A DNA stretch of 13,933 nucleotides, taken from NCBI GenBank assembly GCA_011048485.1, contig DSDX01000130.1, positions 1-13,933 of the forward strand, in the 5' to 3' direction. Under the pieces are notes generated by a model. That model did not search any database, had not been told where the DNA came from, and saw only the letters and a list, made by a program, of their open reading frames with translations. Below, piece by piece: positions 1 to 7,050 of this stretch. A program made the position numbers and the translations under genes. Each line of letters starts with the position of its first letter. Within the stretch, counting starts at the first letter, position 1. This stretch comes from Candidatus Aminicenantota bacterium. Lineage in GTDB: Bacteria > Acidobacteriota > Aminicenantia > Aminicenantales > Saccharicenantaceae.

Positions 1-2
1 AG

Positions 3-416
3 CCGCTCGCCACCGTCGAGGGCGACCCGAGGACCGCCGCCGCGCTGGCGACGAGCCTGCGGACGGACCCGTTCTGGGCGGTCCGCAAGTCCGCCCTCGA
101 GGCCTTGGCCCGGCTCGGGATCAAGACGCGGGCGGACATTTTCAAGCGGGCCTGCCGGGACGCCCATCCGCAGGTCCGCGCGGCGGCCGTCGCGGCCCTG
201 GGGAGCCTCGGGGACCGCGGGCTCGTCGGATTCTATAAGGAACTTTTCCGGACGGACCCGAGCTTCCGGGTCCAGGCCGAGGCGCTCACGGCCGTCGGCA
301 AGGCTGGCGATCCCGAGGACGCACCGTTCCTTCGCCAGGCCGCCGGCGTCCCCTCATATCGGGACATGGTCCGGAGGGCCGCCGAAGCCGCTTTGAAGCT
401 CGTCGAGAAGAGATAA
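3..416 (+). CDS. HEAT-repeat protein, C-terminal part (5' end outside window)
   Basis: The reading frame is open from the left edge to a TAA stop at 414-416, so only about 137 C-terminal residues are seen. They form roughly four helical repeats, each with an Asp-Pro turn followed by a V-R-x-x-A-x-x-A-L pattern (for example FWAVRKSALEALARLG, then HPQVRAAAVAALGSLG and SFRVQAEALTAVGKAG). This is the pattern of HEAT / PBS-lyase-like repeats, which are protein-protein interaction scaffolds. The FWAVR plus SFRVQAEAL style resembles the helical C-terminal region of M1-family (aminopeptidase N-like) metallopeptidases from related bacteria. No zinc-binding HExxH motif is visible because the N-terminal part is missing, so the peptidase assignment is only a suggestion. 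HEAT-repeat identity is well supported. Confidence 0.75.
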   Translation, partial: PLATVEGDPRTAAALATSLRTDPFWAVRKSALEALARLGIKTRADIFKRACRDAHPQVRAAAVAALGSLGDRGLVGFYKELFRTDPSFRVQAEALTAVGKAGDPEDAPFLRQAAGVPSYRDMVRRAAEAALKLVEKR

Positions 417-422
417 GAGGAT

Positions 423-452
423 TGGCCGGCCACGAAAAGGAGGACGTCCTCC
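423..452. other. Two adjacent perfect palindromes after the HEAT gene
   Basis: The 81-base gap between the HEAT gene and the AraC-type gene contains two perfect palindromes: TGGCCGGCCA at 423-432 and GGAGGACGTCCTCC at 439-452. The second could form a 5-7 bp stem in RNA and sits just downstream of a stop codon, between two convergent genes. Neither is followed by a run of T on either strand, so a classical intrinsic terminator is not supported. A factor-dependent stop or a mere chance palindrome are both possible. Confidence 0.3.
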
Positions 453-497
453 AAGGATTCCTCGGCATCCTAATGCTGTAAACTGCTCGTCCAGAGC

Positions 498-923
498 TCA
501 TGTGTTCTTAGGGTTGGCCAGTCGTCGCAATTTCGCCATGTCGCGGACCGGCGACGCGCCGAAGAGGCGGCCGTACTCGCGACTAAACTGAGACGGGCTC
601 TCATAGCCGACCTTGAAGGCCGCCGTCGCCACATTATGATCTCCGGTGAGCATCAATCTCCGGGCCTCGTTCAAGCGCAACCATTTTAGATACTGCAGCG
701 GACTCATCGTCGTGACCTGCCTGAAGTGATGGTGGAAGGTCGAGGCGCTCATATTGGCCTGGGCGGCGAGCGTATCGATACGGAGCGGTCGAGAGAAGTG
801 CCTCTTCAACCATTCGATAGCACGCGTAATTTGTTGATGACCTGCCCGTGCGGGCGAAATTGCTCCATGCCCATGAGATCCTCTCGGCGTGAGGGGTCTT
901 TTCGTGCGCAGAATTGCGCACAT
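498..923 (-). CDS. AraC-family DNA-binding domain, N-terminally truncated (possible pseudogene)
   Basis: The 141-residue product is essentially only the tandem helix-turn-helix of an AraC/XylS regulator. The first HTH lies at about residues 45-80 (PLRIDTLAAQANMSASTFHHHF) and the second at about 95-130, ending with the signature GYESPSQFSREYGRLFGASP. The spacing and the HHHFRQVTTMSPLQYLKWLRLNEARRLM segment match the YqhC-like subgroup, whose members are normally near 300 residues with an N-terminal sensor domain (PF06719). Only a stub of that end (about GHGAISPARAGHQQ) remains here. The ATG at 921-923 has a weak purine-rich stretch (GAGAAG) upstream. The sequence just upstream encodes, in another frame, a fossil of a different regulator. 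The domain itself has no stop or missing key residue, so a short HTH-only protein could still be made, but decay is equally likely. It converges on the HEAT gene. Confidence 0.65.
   Translation of the reverse strand: MCAILRTKRPLTPRGSHGHGAISPARAGHQQITRAIEWLKRHFSRPLRIDTLAAQANMSASTFHHHFRQVTTMSPLQYLKWLRLNEARRLMLTGDHNVATAAFKVGYESPSQFSREYGRLFGASPVRDMAKLRRLANPKNT
904..921. repeat. Inverted repeat overlapping the AraC-type start codon
   Basis: GTGCGCA and TGCGCAC, separated by GAAT, form a perfect 7-bp inverted repeat whose last base is the first base (on the plus strand) of the AraC-type start codon. It could be a dimeric protein-binding site or an RNA hairpin that hides the start. It may also be an accident of GC-rich sequence. 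It falls exactly at the junction between the AraC domain and the winged-helix fossil. Confidence 0.3.
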
Positions 924-1054
924 CTTCTCGCGAGGCCCCGATAATGGCTGATGAAGACGTCGACGACACCGCCCGGCCCGAACATTGAGGGCCAGGCGTT
1001 CTCAAGGATGCGCTTGCCCGTGAGTTCCCTGAGTCCTCCCTTCATTCTTTTCAT
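923..1054 (-). pseudogene. Fossil of an OmpR/PhoB-type winged-helix domain
   Basis: Reading the minus strand down from 1054 gives ELTGKRILENAWPSMFG followed by PGGVVDVFIS. This follows the recognition-helix and wing region of OmpR/PhoB response regulators, whose family pattern is LT-R-x-x-I-L-E-x-x-W-x-x-x-F-D-P-G-x-x-V-V-D-V-x-I-S-x-L-R-x-K. The receiver domain and first part of the output domain are absent: an in-frame TGA lies four codons upstream of residue 1. The terminal hairpin of the wing (the family's GVGY segment) is also missing. The frame then runs into the AraC-type gene, shifted by one base. There is no convincing start signal. I read it as a residue of a deleted two-component regulator gene; the match rests on about 15 conserved positions seen by eye. 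Confidence 0.45.
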
Positions 1055-1096
1055 AAATCGTGTATTGTAAGAGCATATCTTGATGCCGGAGGACTA

Positions 1097-3028
1097 ATGA
1101 AAGAGATCTGCCTGATGTCAGCCCTGGTTCTGGCTGTTCTCATGTGCGCGGCGGCCGGACCAGCCATAGGCGCCGACATCGAAATCAGCACTGTCATCTC
1201 AGCGCCAGCCCAGGACGAGCCGACGAACGCGCCGGTCGCCCGCTACTCGCCGGCCCAGCCGAAACGGGGGGAAATGGTGGAGCTCACCTACGACCCGGGA
1301 GCGCCCAACGCCGTCTTCACCGTTACGGACAAGATCCACGCGATCTACTTTTTCTTTCCGGGAGGCAAGAAGGGCCATGTCCAGCTCGAACCCAAGGGAG
1401 ACCTCCTCTCAGCGTCGATCCCCGTTGCCCACGGGACGGGCTACATCTCCGTCTACTTCATCACGATGGAGGGTTGGGACCGGAACGCCCAACTGGGCAT
1501 CATGGTCTATGGACCGGACGGGAAGCCGGCCCGCGGCGCCAACCATCAGGAAATGATGATGCAGTTCGCGCCGGACACATACCTCTCCTACTTCGAGAAG
1601 GAGCGGGCCCTTTACCCCGAAAACTACGCCATCTACCGGGACAAATGGTTCGTCGAGAGCGCCGTGAAGAAGGGCGAACTCGAGGCGATCATAAAGAGGG
1701 AGCTCCCGGCGCTCGAGAGGGCGGCGGAGAGCGAGGAATCGGCGGAGCTCCTCTTCGCCCTCTGCTACGGGAATCTTCTTTTGGGGCACGAGGAGGCCGG
1801 GCGAAAGCTCCTCTTCCGCATGGCCGAGGGCTATCCGCTCGACATCTACACGGTCACCGCTTTCTCGAACTACGATTACATGGTCTTTTCCAACCAATGG
1901 AAAGCGGACGGGCCCGACGAGGTCCGGAAGCTCGGGGTGCGCCTCCTCACCGAACACCCCGAAGCGCCCACGGTCCGGAAGCTCATCGAGCGTTACAGCA
2001 GCGAGGAGGGCCTCTCCATGGAGACCGCGGCGGCCGTCTGCCGGGCCTGGATCCGGGACGAGCCCGGGAATCCCCATCCTTACTACTATTTCGCCCGGGC
2101 CGCCAAATCCAAAGGCGGAGACATGAAGGAAGCCGAGGCCATGCTCAGCCGCGGCCTGGATCTTCTTCTTCAAGGCAAGCTCCGTTTCTACGAGGACATC
2201 AGCGGGACCCTGACGGCTTTCAGGGTGCCCGATTTCTTCTCCCTGAGGGCTGAGATCCGGCGGGAGATGGGCGAGTTCGCCGACGCCCTGGCCGACATCA
2301 AGGCCGCCCAGGCCCTCAACAAGGAGACGAGGCCGGATTATCTCGTTAAAGAGGCGGCGATCTGGACGGAACTGGGATTCTATGCGAAGGCGGAAGCGGG
2401 CCTCGTCGAGGCCCATCTGATGGGAGAGAAGGAGGCCGAAGCCGGGTTGCGCGAGGTCTATGCGCGGAGGCACGGGGACGAGGACGGCTTCGAGGCCTAC
2501 CTGGAAGGGCTCCTCGAGAAGGCGAACAAAGGAGGAGCGGGAGCAAGCGGACCTGGAAGAGCGGGAAGCGCAACGGCGGCAAGCGCTGGATCCGGAGCGG
2601 CGGGGGCCCGGATGGGCCGAGGCCCGGCACCGGAGTTCAACGTGAAGACGCTCGACGGGGCGGAGCTCAACGTGTCCGATCTCAGGGGAAAGGCGGTCGT
2701 CCTCAATTTTTGGTTCATCGGCTGTGCCCCCTGCCGGGTCGAGATGCCGGGGCTGAACAAGCTCGTCGAGGAGTTCACCGGCGAGGAGGTCGTTTTCATC
2801 GCCTTTGCCACGGACCCCGCCGACAAACTCAAGGAATTCCTCGAGGTCCGTCCTTTCGATTACATGATCGTGCCGGAGTCGGCGGAGATCGCCCGGCTCT
2901 ACGGAGTCTCGGCCTTCCCGACCCACATCCTCATCAACAAAAACGGCGAAATCGCCTACTTCCTGACCGGAGGCAGCCCCGACCGCCACGACCAGCTGCG
3001 ACCGCTGATCAAGAATCTATTGAGGTAG
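1097..3028 (+). CDS. Exported TPR-thioredoxin (TlpA/redoxin-like) protein
   Basis: The 643-residue product starts at an ATG preceded by GGAGGA at 1088-1093, a good but rather close ribosome site. Residues 1-26 form a Sec signal peptide (hydrophobic core LMSALVLAVLMCAAAG, cleavage near AIGA); Cys17 is preceded by Met and is a poor lipobox. Residues about 45-150 look like an uncharacterised beta-rich domain. Residues about 190-470 are helical and TPR-like (for example EFADALADIKAAQAL). A Gly/Ala-rich linker (479-504) leads to a thioredoxin-fold domain (about 505-643) with a CAPC active site (Cys543, Cys546) in FWFIGCAPC and the cis-proline in FPT (Pro608). By family it should act as a thiol-disulfide oxidoreductase outside the cytoplasm; the partner is unknown. 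The linker's base pattern indicates two compensating frameshifts (see findings). The gene appears to stand alone. Confidence 0.85.
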   Translation: MKEICLMSALVLAVLMCAAAGPAIGADIEISTVISAPAQDEPTNAPVARYSPAQPKRGEMVELTYDPGAPNAVFTVTDKIHAIYFFFPGGKKGHVQLEPKGDLLSASIPVAHGTGYISVYFITMEGWDRNAQLGIMVYGPDGKPARGANHQEMMMQFAPDTYLSYFEKERALYPENYAIYRDKWFVESAVKKGELEAIIKRELPALERAAESEESAELLFALCYGNLLLGHEEAGRKLLFRMAEGYPLDIYTVTAFSNYDYMVFSNQWKADGPDEVRKLGVRLLTEHPEAPTVRKLIERYSSEEGLSMETAAAVCRAWIRDEPGNPHPYYYFARAAKSKGGDMKEAEAMLSRGLDLLLQGKLRFYEDISGTLTAFRVPDFFSLRAEIRREMGEFADALADIKAAQALNKETRPDYLVKEAAIWTELGFYAKAEAGLVEAHLMGEKEAEAGLREVYARRHGDEDGFEAYLEGLLEKANKGGAGASGPGRAGSATAASAGSGAAGARMGRGPAPEFNVKTLDGAELNVSDLRGKAVVLNFWFIGCAPCRVEMPGLNKLVEEFTGEEVVFIAFATDPADKLKEFLEVRPFDYMIVPESAEIARLYGVSAFPTHILINKNGEIAYFLTGGSPDRHDQLRPLIKNLLR

Positions 3029-3353
3029 TGTTTTGAGATAATAGGAAATTCCTTTTCGTGCTCGGCGAGAAATCACGGGTTCACGGACTCTCGATCAACC
3101 CTTCTAACGCAAGACCCGACCTGGACCTAGCCCTTGCCGGGGATACGGGACGTCACCCCGGCAATGAGTTCGCACGGATCGGAGAACGCATCCATCAGCG
3201 TTTTTCTGAGGAACTCTGAACGTTTTTACCTGCGGCGCCGCTCTCGTCTTATCGGCGCCCGGCCCCGTGTTCGCCCATTGGGAGAAGGGCGGGAGGCCCG
3301 GGCCAACGTCGCCCGCTAACCGCGCCGGGCGGATGAGCCGGAGGCAAACCCGG
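3029..3353. other. Intergenic region, 325 bases, no gene recognised
   Basis: This gap separates the thioredoxin gene from the 3' end of the toxin gene, which converges on it. It holds the first copy of the hairpin repeat (3131-3168). At 3336-3354 a short stem-loop (AGCCGG / CCGGCT, 8-base loop) reaches the first base of the toxin stop codon. Open frames here have no start signals and no recognisable protein pattern. No good intrinsic terminator is visible; the small GGAAATTCC followed by TTTT near 3045-3057 is too weak to call. Confidence 0.5.
3131..3168 (+). repeat. Hairpin repeat, copy 1
   Basis: A perfect 9-bp inverted repeat, TTGCCGGGG (3134-3142) and CCCCGGCAA (3156-3164), encloses a 13-base loop (ATACGGGACGTCA). 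The same element with the same arms recurs in the same orientation at 4111-4149. Flanking bases are shared too: CCC before the left arm and a near-identical tail after the right arm. This is the form of a REP-like or small palindromic dispersed element. No T-run follows, so it is not a standard terminator. Confidence 0.7.
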
Positions 3354-3656
3354 CTACTTCTTCCGGCCCGCCAGATCGATGAGTTCGCCGAGCCTCTTGT
3401 AGACCTCCCGTCGATGCCCGACGGCCACGACGAGAACGACGAGCTCGCCGCCCTTCGCGCGATAGACGATCCGGTAGTCCGACGTTCTCAGCGACCGCAA
3501 CCCCGCCAGATCGTGCGACAGGGGCTTTCCCCTTTCCGGCTCCCCGGCAAGGGATTCGACGGCCTTCCGGACGAGCTTCCGTACGGATGGATCGAGCTTG
3601 TCGATGTTCCGTTTCGCCTCTCTCGTATAGAGGATGCGGCAGGCGGGGGACTTCAT
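3354..3656 (-). CDS. RelE/ParE-superfamily toxin of a type II toxin-antitoxin system
   Basis: This 100-residue basic protein has the RelE-fold order. It opens with ILYTREAKRNIDKLD (first strand and helix) and a helix with KLVRKAVESLAGEP. The core follows: GKPLSHDLAGLRSLRTSDYRIVYR. It ends with the strand LVVLVVAVGHRREVYKRL. Length and motifs fit RelE-type mRNA interferases that cut mRNA on the ribosome; the exact subfamily and its activity are inferred. Its ATG (3654-3656) overlaps the antitoxin stop TGA by four bases (ATGA), indicating translational coupling and the usual antitoxin-first order. No frameshift or truncation is visible. The TAG stop lies next to a short stem-loop. Confidence 0.88.
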   Translation of the reverse strand: MKSPACRILYTREAKRNIDKLDPSVRKLVRKAVESLAGEPERGKPLSHDLAGLRSLRTSDYRIVYRAKGGELVVLVVAVGHRREVYKRLGELIDLAGRKK

Positions 3657-3928
3657 TTCCCGGGGAAGACCTCGTCGTGGGCATACAGCCGGCCGGCCTT
3701 CTCATCGGCCAGTCCCCGATCGATACTCGCCATTATCTCGCGGTCGCTGAGGATCTCGAGCGTCTCGATGAGCGTCTCGTACTCTTCGAAGCTCAACAAA
3801 ACCCCTTCGGGTTTGCCCCGGTGAGTGATGCCGTAGGTCCCGCGTTCCTCCCTGACTTTGCGAACGAGGCTCGAAAGTCTGGCTTTGGCCTCGCTCAAGG
3901 GCACGATATCGGTGTACTCAGCCACCAT
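3653..3928 (-). CDS. Phd/YefM-family antitoxin
   Basis: This 91-residue protein is the first gene of the toxin-antitoxin pair. The N-terminal part (MVAEYTDIVPLSEAKARLSSLVRKV) is the Phd/YefM DNA-binding fold signature. The middle has THRGKPEGVLLSFEEYETLIETLEIL, the usual strand-helix dimer region. The C-terminal tail, about residues 65-91, is the part that normally wraps around the toxin. AAGGAGAG lies a few bases upstream of the ATG (3926-3928), on the minus strand. It should neutralise the RelE-type toxin and repress the operon by binding upstream, where a duplicated site is seen. Family identity is clear from the sequence; autoregulation is inferred. Confidence 0.88.
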   Translation of the reverse strand: MVAEYTDIVPLSEAKARLSSLVRKVREERGTYGITHRGKPEGVLLSFEEYETLIETLEILSDREIMASIDRGLADEKAGRLYAHDEVFPGK

Positions 3929-3938
3929 GCGCTCTCCT

Positions 3939-3977
3939 TATTGGTCTGTCAATAGGTCATTATATTGGTCTATTCAA
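3939..3977 (-). promoter_or_regulatory. Toxin-antitoxin operator/promoter with a direct repeat
   Basis: On the plus strand TATTGGTCTGTCAA (3939-3952) and TATTGGTCTATTCAA (3963-3977) are near-identical direct repeats with starts 24 bases apart. On the coding (minus) strand they flank and overlap a perfect TATAAT (3964-3959), about 31 bases upstream of the antitoxin start. No good -35 box sits 16-18 bases upstream of it. The arrangement suits binding of two antitoxin dimers over the promoter. The segment is clearly more AT-rich than its surroundings. Confidence 0.6.
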
Positions 3978-4110
3978 CAGTATGCCCCTTTTCCCCCCCT
4001 GTCAAGTCGCGATGGCCCTTTTCTCACATAAAGGTGACGAACGTCAGCTCCAAATCACCCATGAATCGGGGCGTTGGCGCAGAGACCGTCGCAGCGGGCC
4101 ATGACCCGGC

Positions 4111-4149
4111 CCTTGCCGGGGATACGACGGGACGTCACCCCGGCAATAA
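4111..4149 (+). repeat. Hairpin repeat, copy 2
   Basis: This second copy of the element at 3131-3168 has identical 9-base arms: TTGCCGGGG at 4113-4121 and CCCCGGCAA at 4138-4146. The loop is 16 bases, differing from copy 1 by three extra bases. The copy is in the same orientation. It lies just past the stop codon (4162) of the minus-strand propeller gene, so it could also act as an RNA hairpin at that gene's 3' end. Together the two copies bracket the toxin-antitoxin module about 980 bases apart. Confidence 0.7.
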
Positions 4150-4161
4150 GTACAATGACGA

Positions 4162-7050
4162 TCAATAAGATGCCGAGGCCCGGCCCCGAACGAGGGGATC
4201 CTGCCGGATGATCAGGGGCTTGACCAGGGTCAGACCGCCCGCCTTGAGGGTAAGTTTGTAGGCACCGGGGTCGGCCGGTATGTCGTTGAGCTTACTGGTC
4301 CTCGTGTTGATGCCCGCGTATCTCCTTCCCCGCGCCGTCAGGGACTTCTCGAGCTCCTCGTTAAGGCGGACCCGCTCTTCCCACGCGGGCTCCGTGTTGA
4401 ACTTGTCGAGCAGGCCCTGTTCCTCGGCCGTGAGCTCCGGCGGACCGAACTTGAACTCCCAAACGAAGCGGTTGAGGCCGGGCTGGCCCTTGAGATCGGC
4501 CGTGAAGGTCGCATTCCCTTCCAGGTCGGAGATTTCGAGGACCGCCTCTTTCACCTCCGGGCCCAGATGGTAGTGGATGAGGGCCCCCTGGGGCGGATTC
4601 TGCCCCTGGAAAAGGAACTGGCCCCGCGACCCGCCCCGTCCGATCGGGATCCACTGGGTCGCCGCCCGCTGATCGAAGAGGTACGCCGGCGCCGCGGCCG
4701 CCGCCGGATCCATCTGCTCGAGGGCCGTGATGTCGTCGCAGATCCAGATGCCGCGCCCGTGGGTCCCGGTGATGAGGTCCTTGAAAACGGGGTGGATGAG
4801 GATGTCGTGGACGGCGACCGTCGGGAGGTTGTTCATGAACCGCGCCCACGTTTTCCCGCCGTCGGTCGTAACGAAGATCCCGAACTCCGTGCCGAGGAAA
4901 AGCAGGCCGGGATTGACGGGATCCTCGCGGATGACGTAGGCGACCTGGCCGTCCGGCAGGCCCTTCCCGATATTGGTCCAGGTCTTCCCGAAATCCGACG
5001 TCCTGAACACCCAGGGCGCGAAGTTGTCGCTGCGGTGGCCGTCGAGCGTGACGTAGCAGACGCCGGCCGCGAAACGGGAGGCCTCGACCCGGCTGACCCA
5101 GAGGCCCTCCGGCACGCCCTTGAGGTTCGGCCGGACGTTGGCCCAGGTCTTCCCCCCATCGCGGGTCACCTGGATGTTGCCATCGTCGGTCCCGGCCCAG
5201 AGGATCGCCGGGTTCAGCGGGGATTCCGAGATCGTCACGATCGTGCAATGGTTCTCGGCCCCCGTGACGTCCGGGGTCAGGCCCCCCGTCTTCCGGTCGA
5301 TCTTGACGGGGTCCGAGGTGCTGAGGTCCGGGCTGATGATGGTCCAGGAGTCGCCCCGGTCGGTCGTCTTGAACAGGAAGTTGCCGCCGAAGTACACGAC
5401 GCCCGGCTGATGGATGGAGGGAACGATGGGGCTGCTCCAGTTGAAGCGGAACGGATTGTCGTCGCCCCACCCTTTTTCGCGCTGGAGGTCGATGAGCTCC
5501 CGGGTGACGAATTCGTCGTAGTTGAGGATGTTCGTCTTGCGCGGCCGGATGCGGGTCGGTTGCCGGATCTCGACGTCGACCCGGTTGATGTTGCCCTGCT
5601 GGCTCTCGGCGTAGACGATGCCGTCGTCGAAGGGGTCGACGGGCGTGTAGAACCCGTCGCCGCCGCCGATCCGGAACCAATGGTCGGTCAGGATGCCCGC
5701 AGGGTCTCGGCTGTTGGAGGGCCCGCCCCAGCTGCCGTTGTCCTGGAGGCCGCCGTAGACCCAGTAGGGTTCGCGCCTGTCCGCGCCGACGGCGTAGAAC
5801 TGGCTCAGGGGGAGATTGTCGTAGAAGAGATAGTTCTTCCCGTGGTCGTGGGTCAGGGCCGTGCCCCCGTCGTTCCCGATATAGAACCGGTCCTTGTTTC
5901 CGGGATCGGACCAGAGGGCGTGATAATCGCCGTGGATCCCCGTTCTCTGCGCCTGCAGGGTCTTGCCGCCGTCGAACGAGATCGAAAAGCCGCCGGCGAC
6001 GACGTAGACGATGCGGTCGTCCAAGGGGTTGACATAGATGTGGCTGTAGTAAAAGGGGCGGTTGTTGTACCGGTTCATGAATTGCCAGGTCTCGCCGCCG
6101 TCCTCGCTCCGGTAGATGCCCGTGCCGAGCTTGGTCATATCCTCGAAATCGGGGTTCGGCTTTCCGTCGGGGAGCGTCGGCCGGGGCTGGAAGCCGTGCT
6201 CGACGAAGGCCATGAGGACTTTCGGCCTCGTCCGGCAGACGGCCAGCCCGATCTTGCCGAGATCGCCCTCGGGGAGCCCGGCCGTCAATTTTTTCCAGGA
6301 AGCCCCGCCGTCGACGGATTTGAAGATCCCGCCGTTCGGCCCGCCGCTGTCGAAGCGGTACGGTCGGCGGAGGCGCTGCCAGAAACCGGCGTAGAGGATG
6401 TCGGGATCCGAGGGGTCCATGACCAGCTCGATGGCCCCCGTCTTGCCGTCGTCGGGGAGGCCGTTGGTGAGCTTGTTCCAGGTCTTGCCGCCGTCGGAGG
6501 TCATGAACAGGCCGCGGGAGCCGGAATACCCCCAGAGGTGTCCGCCCGCGGCGGCGAAGACCTTGTCCGGGTCGGTCGGGTGGGTGACGATCCGGGAGAT
6601 CGAATGGGTGTCCTCGAGGCCCATGTTCACGAACGTCTTGCCGCCGTCGACGGATTTGTAGATGCCGTCCCCCCAGGCGATACTGTTGCGCGGGTTCTTT
6701 TCGCCCGTCCCGACCCAGAGGATGTCCGGGTTCGGCTGATAGATGGCGACGTCGCCGATGGAGGCAGCCCCGTAAGTGTCGAAGATAGGCTGCCACGTCG
6801 TCCCGGCGTTGACGGATTTCCAGACCCCGCCCGAGGCCGAGCCGACGAGGACGAACGTGAAATCCGTGTCGAGGGCCTCGATGTCGGAGATCCGGCCCGA
6901 CATGTTAGCCGGACCGATGTTCCGCCACGGGAAGGCCCTGGCGATCCCCAGATCGTCCTTGGCGTCCGCGGCATTTTGGGCCATGGCGGATCCGGCGGTC
7001 AGAACGCAAACGCACACGAAAAACGCGAGGCTCCATCGTTTCATGGTCAT
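4162..7050 (-). CDS. Secreted BNR/sortilin-like beta-propeller protein
   Basis: The 962-residue product starts at the ATG at 7050-7048, five bases after AAGGAG (7061-7056). A second ATG two codons later (7044) is also possible. The frame stays open up to 7476 but that extension overlaps the MATE gene and the promoter, so it is rejected. Residues 1-24 form a signal peptide (SLAFFVCVCVLTAGSAMA). Ten Asp-box motifs of the S/T-x-D-x-G-x-T/S-W type follow, at about residues 79, 133, 184, 245, 315, 358, 562, 629, 684 and 728, defining a VPS10/sortilin-like multi-blade propeller. Residues about 820-950 resemble the FlgD/Ig-like C-terminal domain of this family (GLNRFVWEF, then GAYKLTLKAGG). Such proteins are often labelled glycosyl hydrolase, but no catalytic residues are evident and the ligand is unknown. 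It probably acts outside the cytoplasm. Confidence 0.88.
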   Translation of the reverse strand: MTMKRWSLAFFVCVCVLTAGSAMAQNAADAKDDLGIARAFPWRNIGPANMSGRISDIEALDTDFTFVLVGSASGGVWKSVNAGTTWQPIFDTYGAASIGDVAIYQPNPDILWVGTGEKNPRNSIAWGDGIYKSVDGGKTFVNMGLEDTHSISRIVTHPTDPDKVFAAAGGHLWGYSGSRGLFMTSDGGKTWNKLTNGLPDDGKTGAIELVMDPSDPDILYAGFWQRLRRPYRFDSGGPNGGIFKSVDGGASWKKLTAGLPEGDLGKIGLAVCRTRPKVLMAFVEHGFQPRPTLPDGKPNPDFEDMTKLGTGIYRSEDGGETWQFMNRYNNRPFYYSHIYVNPLDDRIVYVVAGGFSISFDGGKTLQAQRTGIHGDYHALWSDPGNKDRFYIGNDGGTALTHDHGKNYLFYDNLPLSQFYAVGADRREPYWVYGGLQDNGSWGGPSNSRDPAGILTDHWFRIGGGDGFYTPVDPFDDGIVYAESQQGNINRVDVEIRQPTRIRPRKTNILNYDEFVTRELIDLQREKGWGDDNPFRFNWSSPIVPSIHQPGVVYFGGNFLFKTTDRGDSWTIISPDLSTSDPVKIDRKTGGLTPDVTGAENHCTIVTISESPLNPAILWAGTDDGNIQVTRDGGKTWANVRPNLKGVPEGLWVSRVEASRFAAGVCYVTLDGHRSDNFAPWVFRTSDFGKTWTNIGKGLPDGQVAYVIREDPVNPGLLFLGTEFGIFVTTDGGKTWARFMNNLPTVAVHDILIHPVFKDLITGTHGRGIWICDDITALEQMDPAAAAAPAYLFDQRAATQWIPIGRGGSRGQFLFQGQNPPQGALIHYHLGPEVKEAVLEISDLEGNATFTADLKGQPGLNRFVWEFKFGPPELTAEEQGLLDKFNTEPAWEERVRLNEELEKSLTARGRRYAGINTRTSKLNDIPADPGAYKLTLKAGGLTLVKPLIIRQDPLVRGRASASY

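Noticed and set aside
1409..2989. 526-residue minus-strand open frame opposite the thioredoxin gene
   Set aside because: It is antisense to a gene with a clear signal peptide and CxxC active site, and has no recognisable domain or ribosome site.
3043..3057. Possible intrinsic terminator (GGAAATTCC then TTTT) after the thioredoxin gene
   Set aside because: The stem is only about 5 bp and AT-rich with almost no loop, too weak to call.
3029..3353. Short open frames such as 3134-3319 between the thioredoxin and toxin genes
   Set aside because: No ribosome sites, no recognisable residues, and one begins inside the hairpin repeat.
3131..4149. The hairpin repeats as integron attC sites with the toxin-antitoxin pair as a cassette
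   Set aside because: The arms lack the RYYYAAC/GTTRRRY core sites of attC and there is no integrase in the window.
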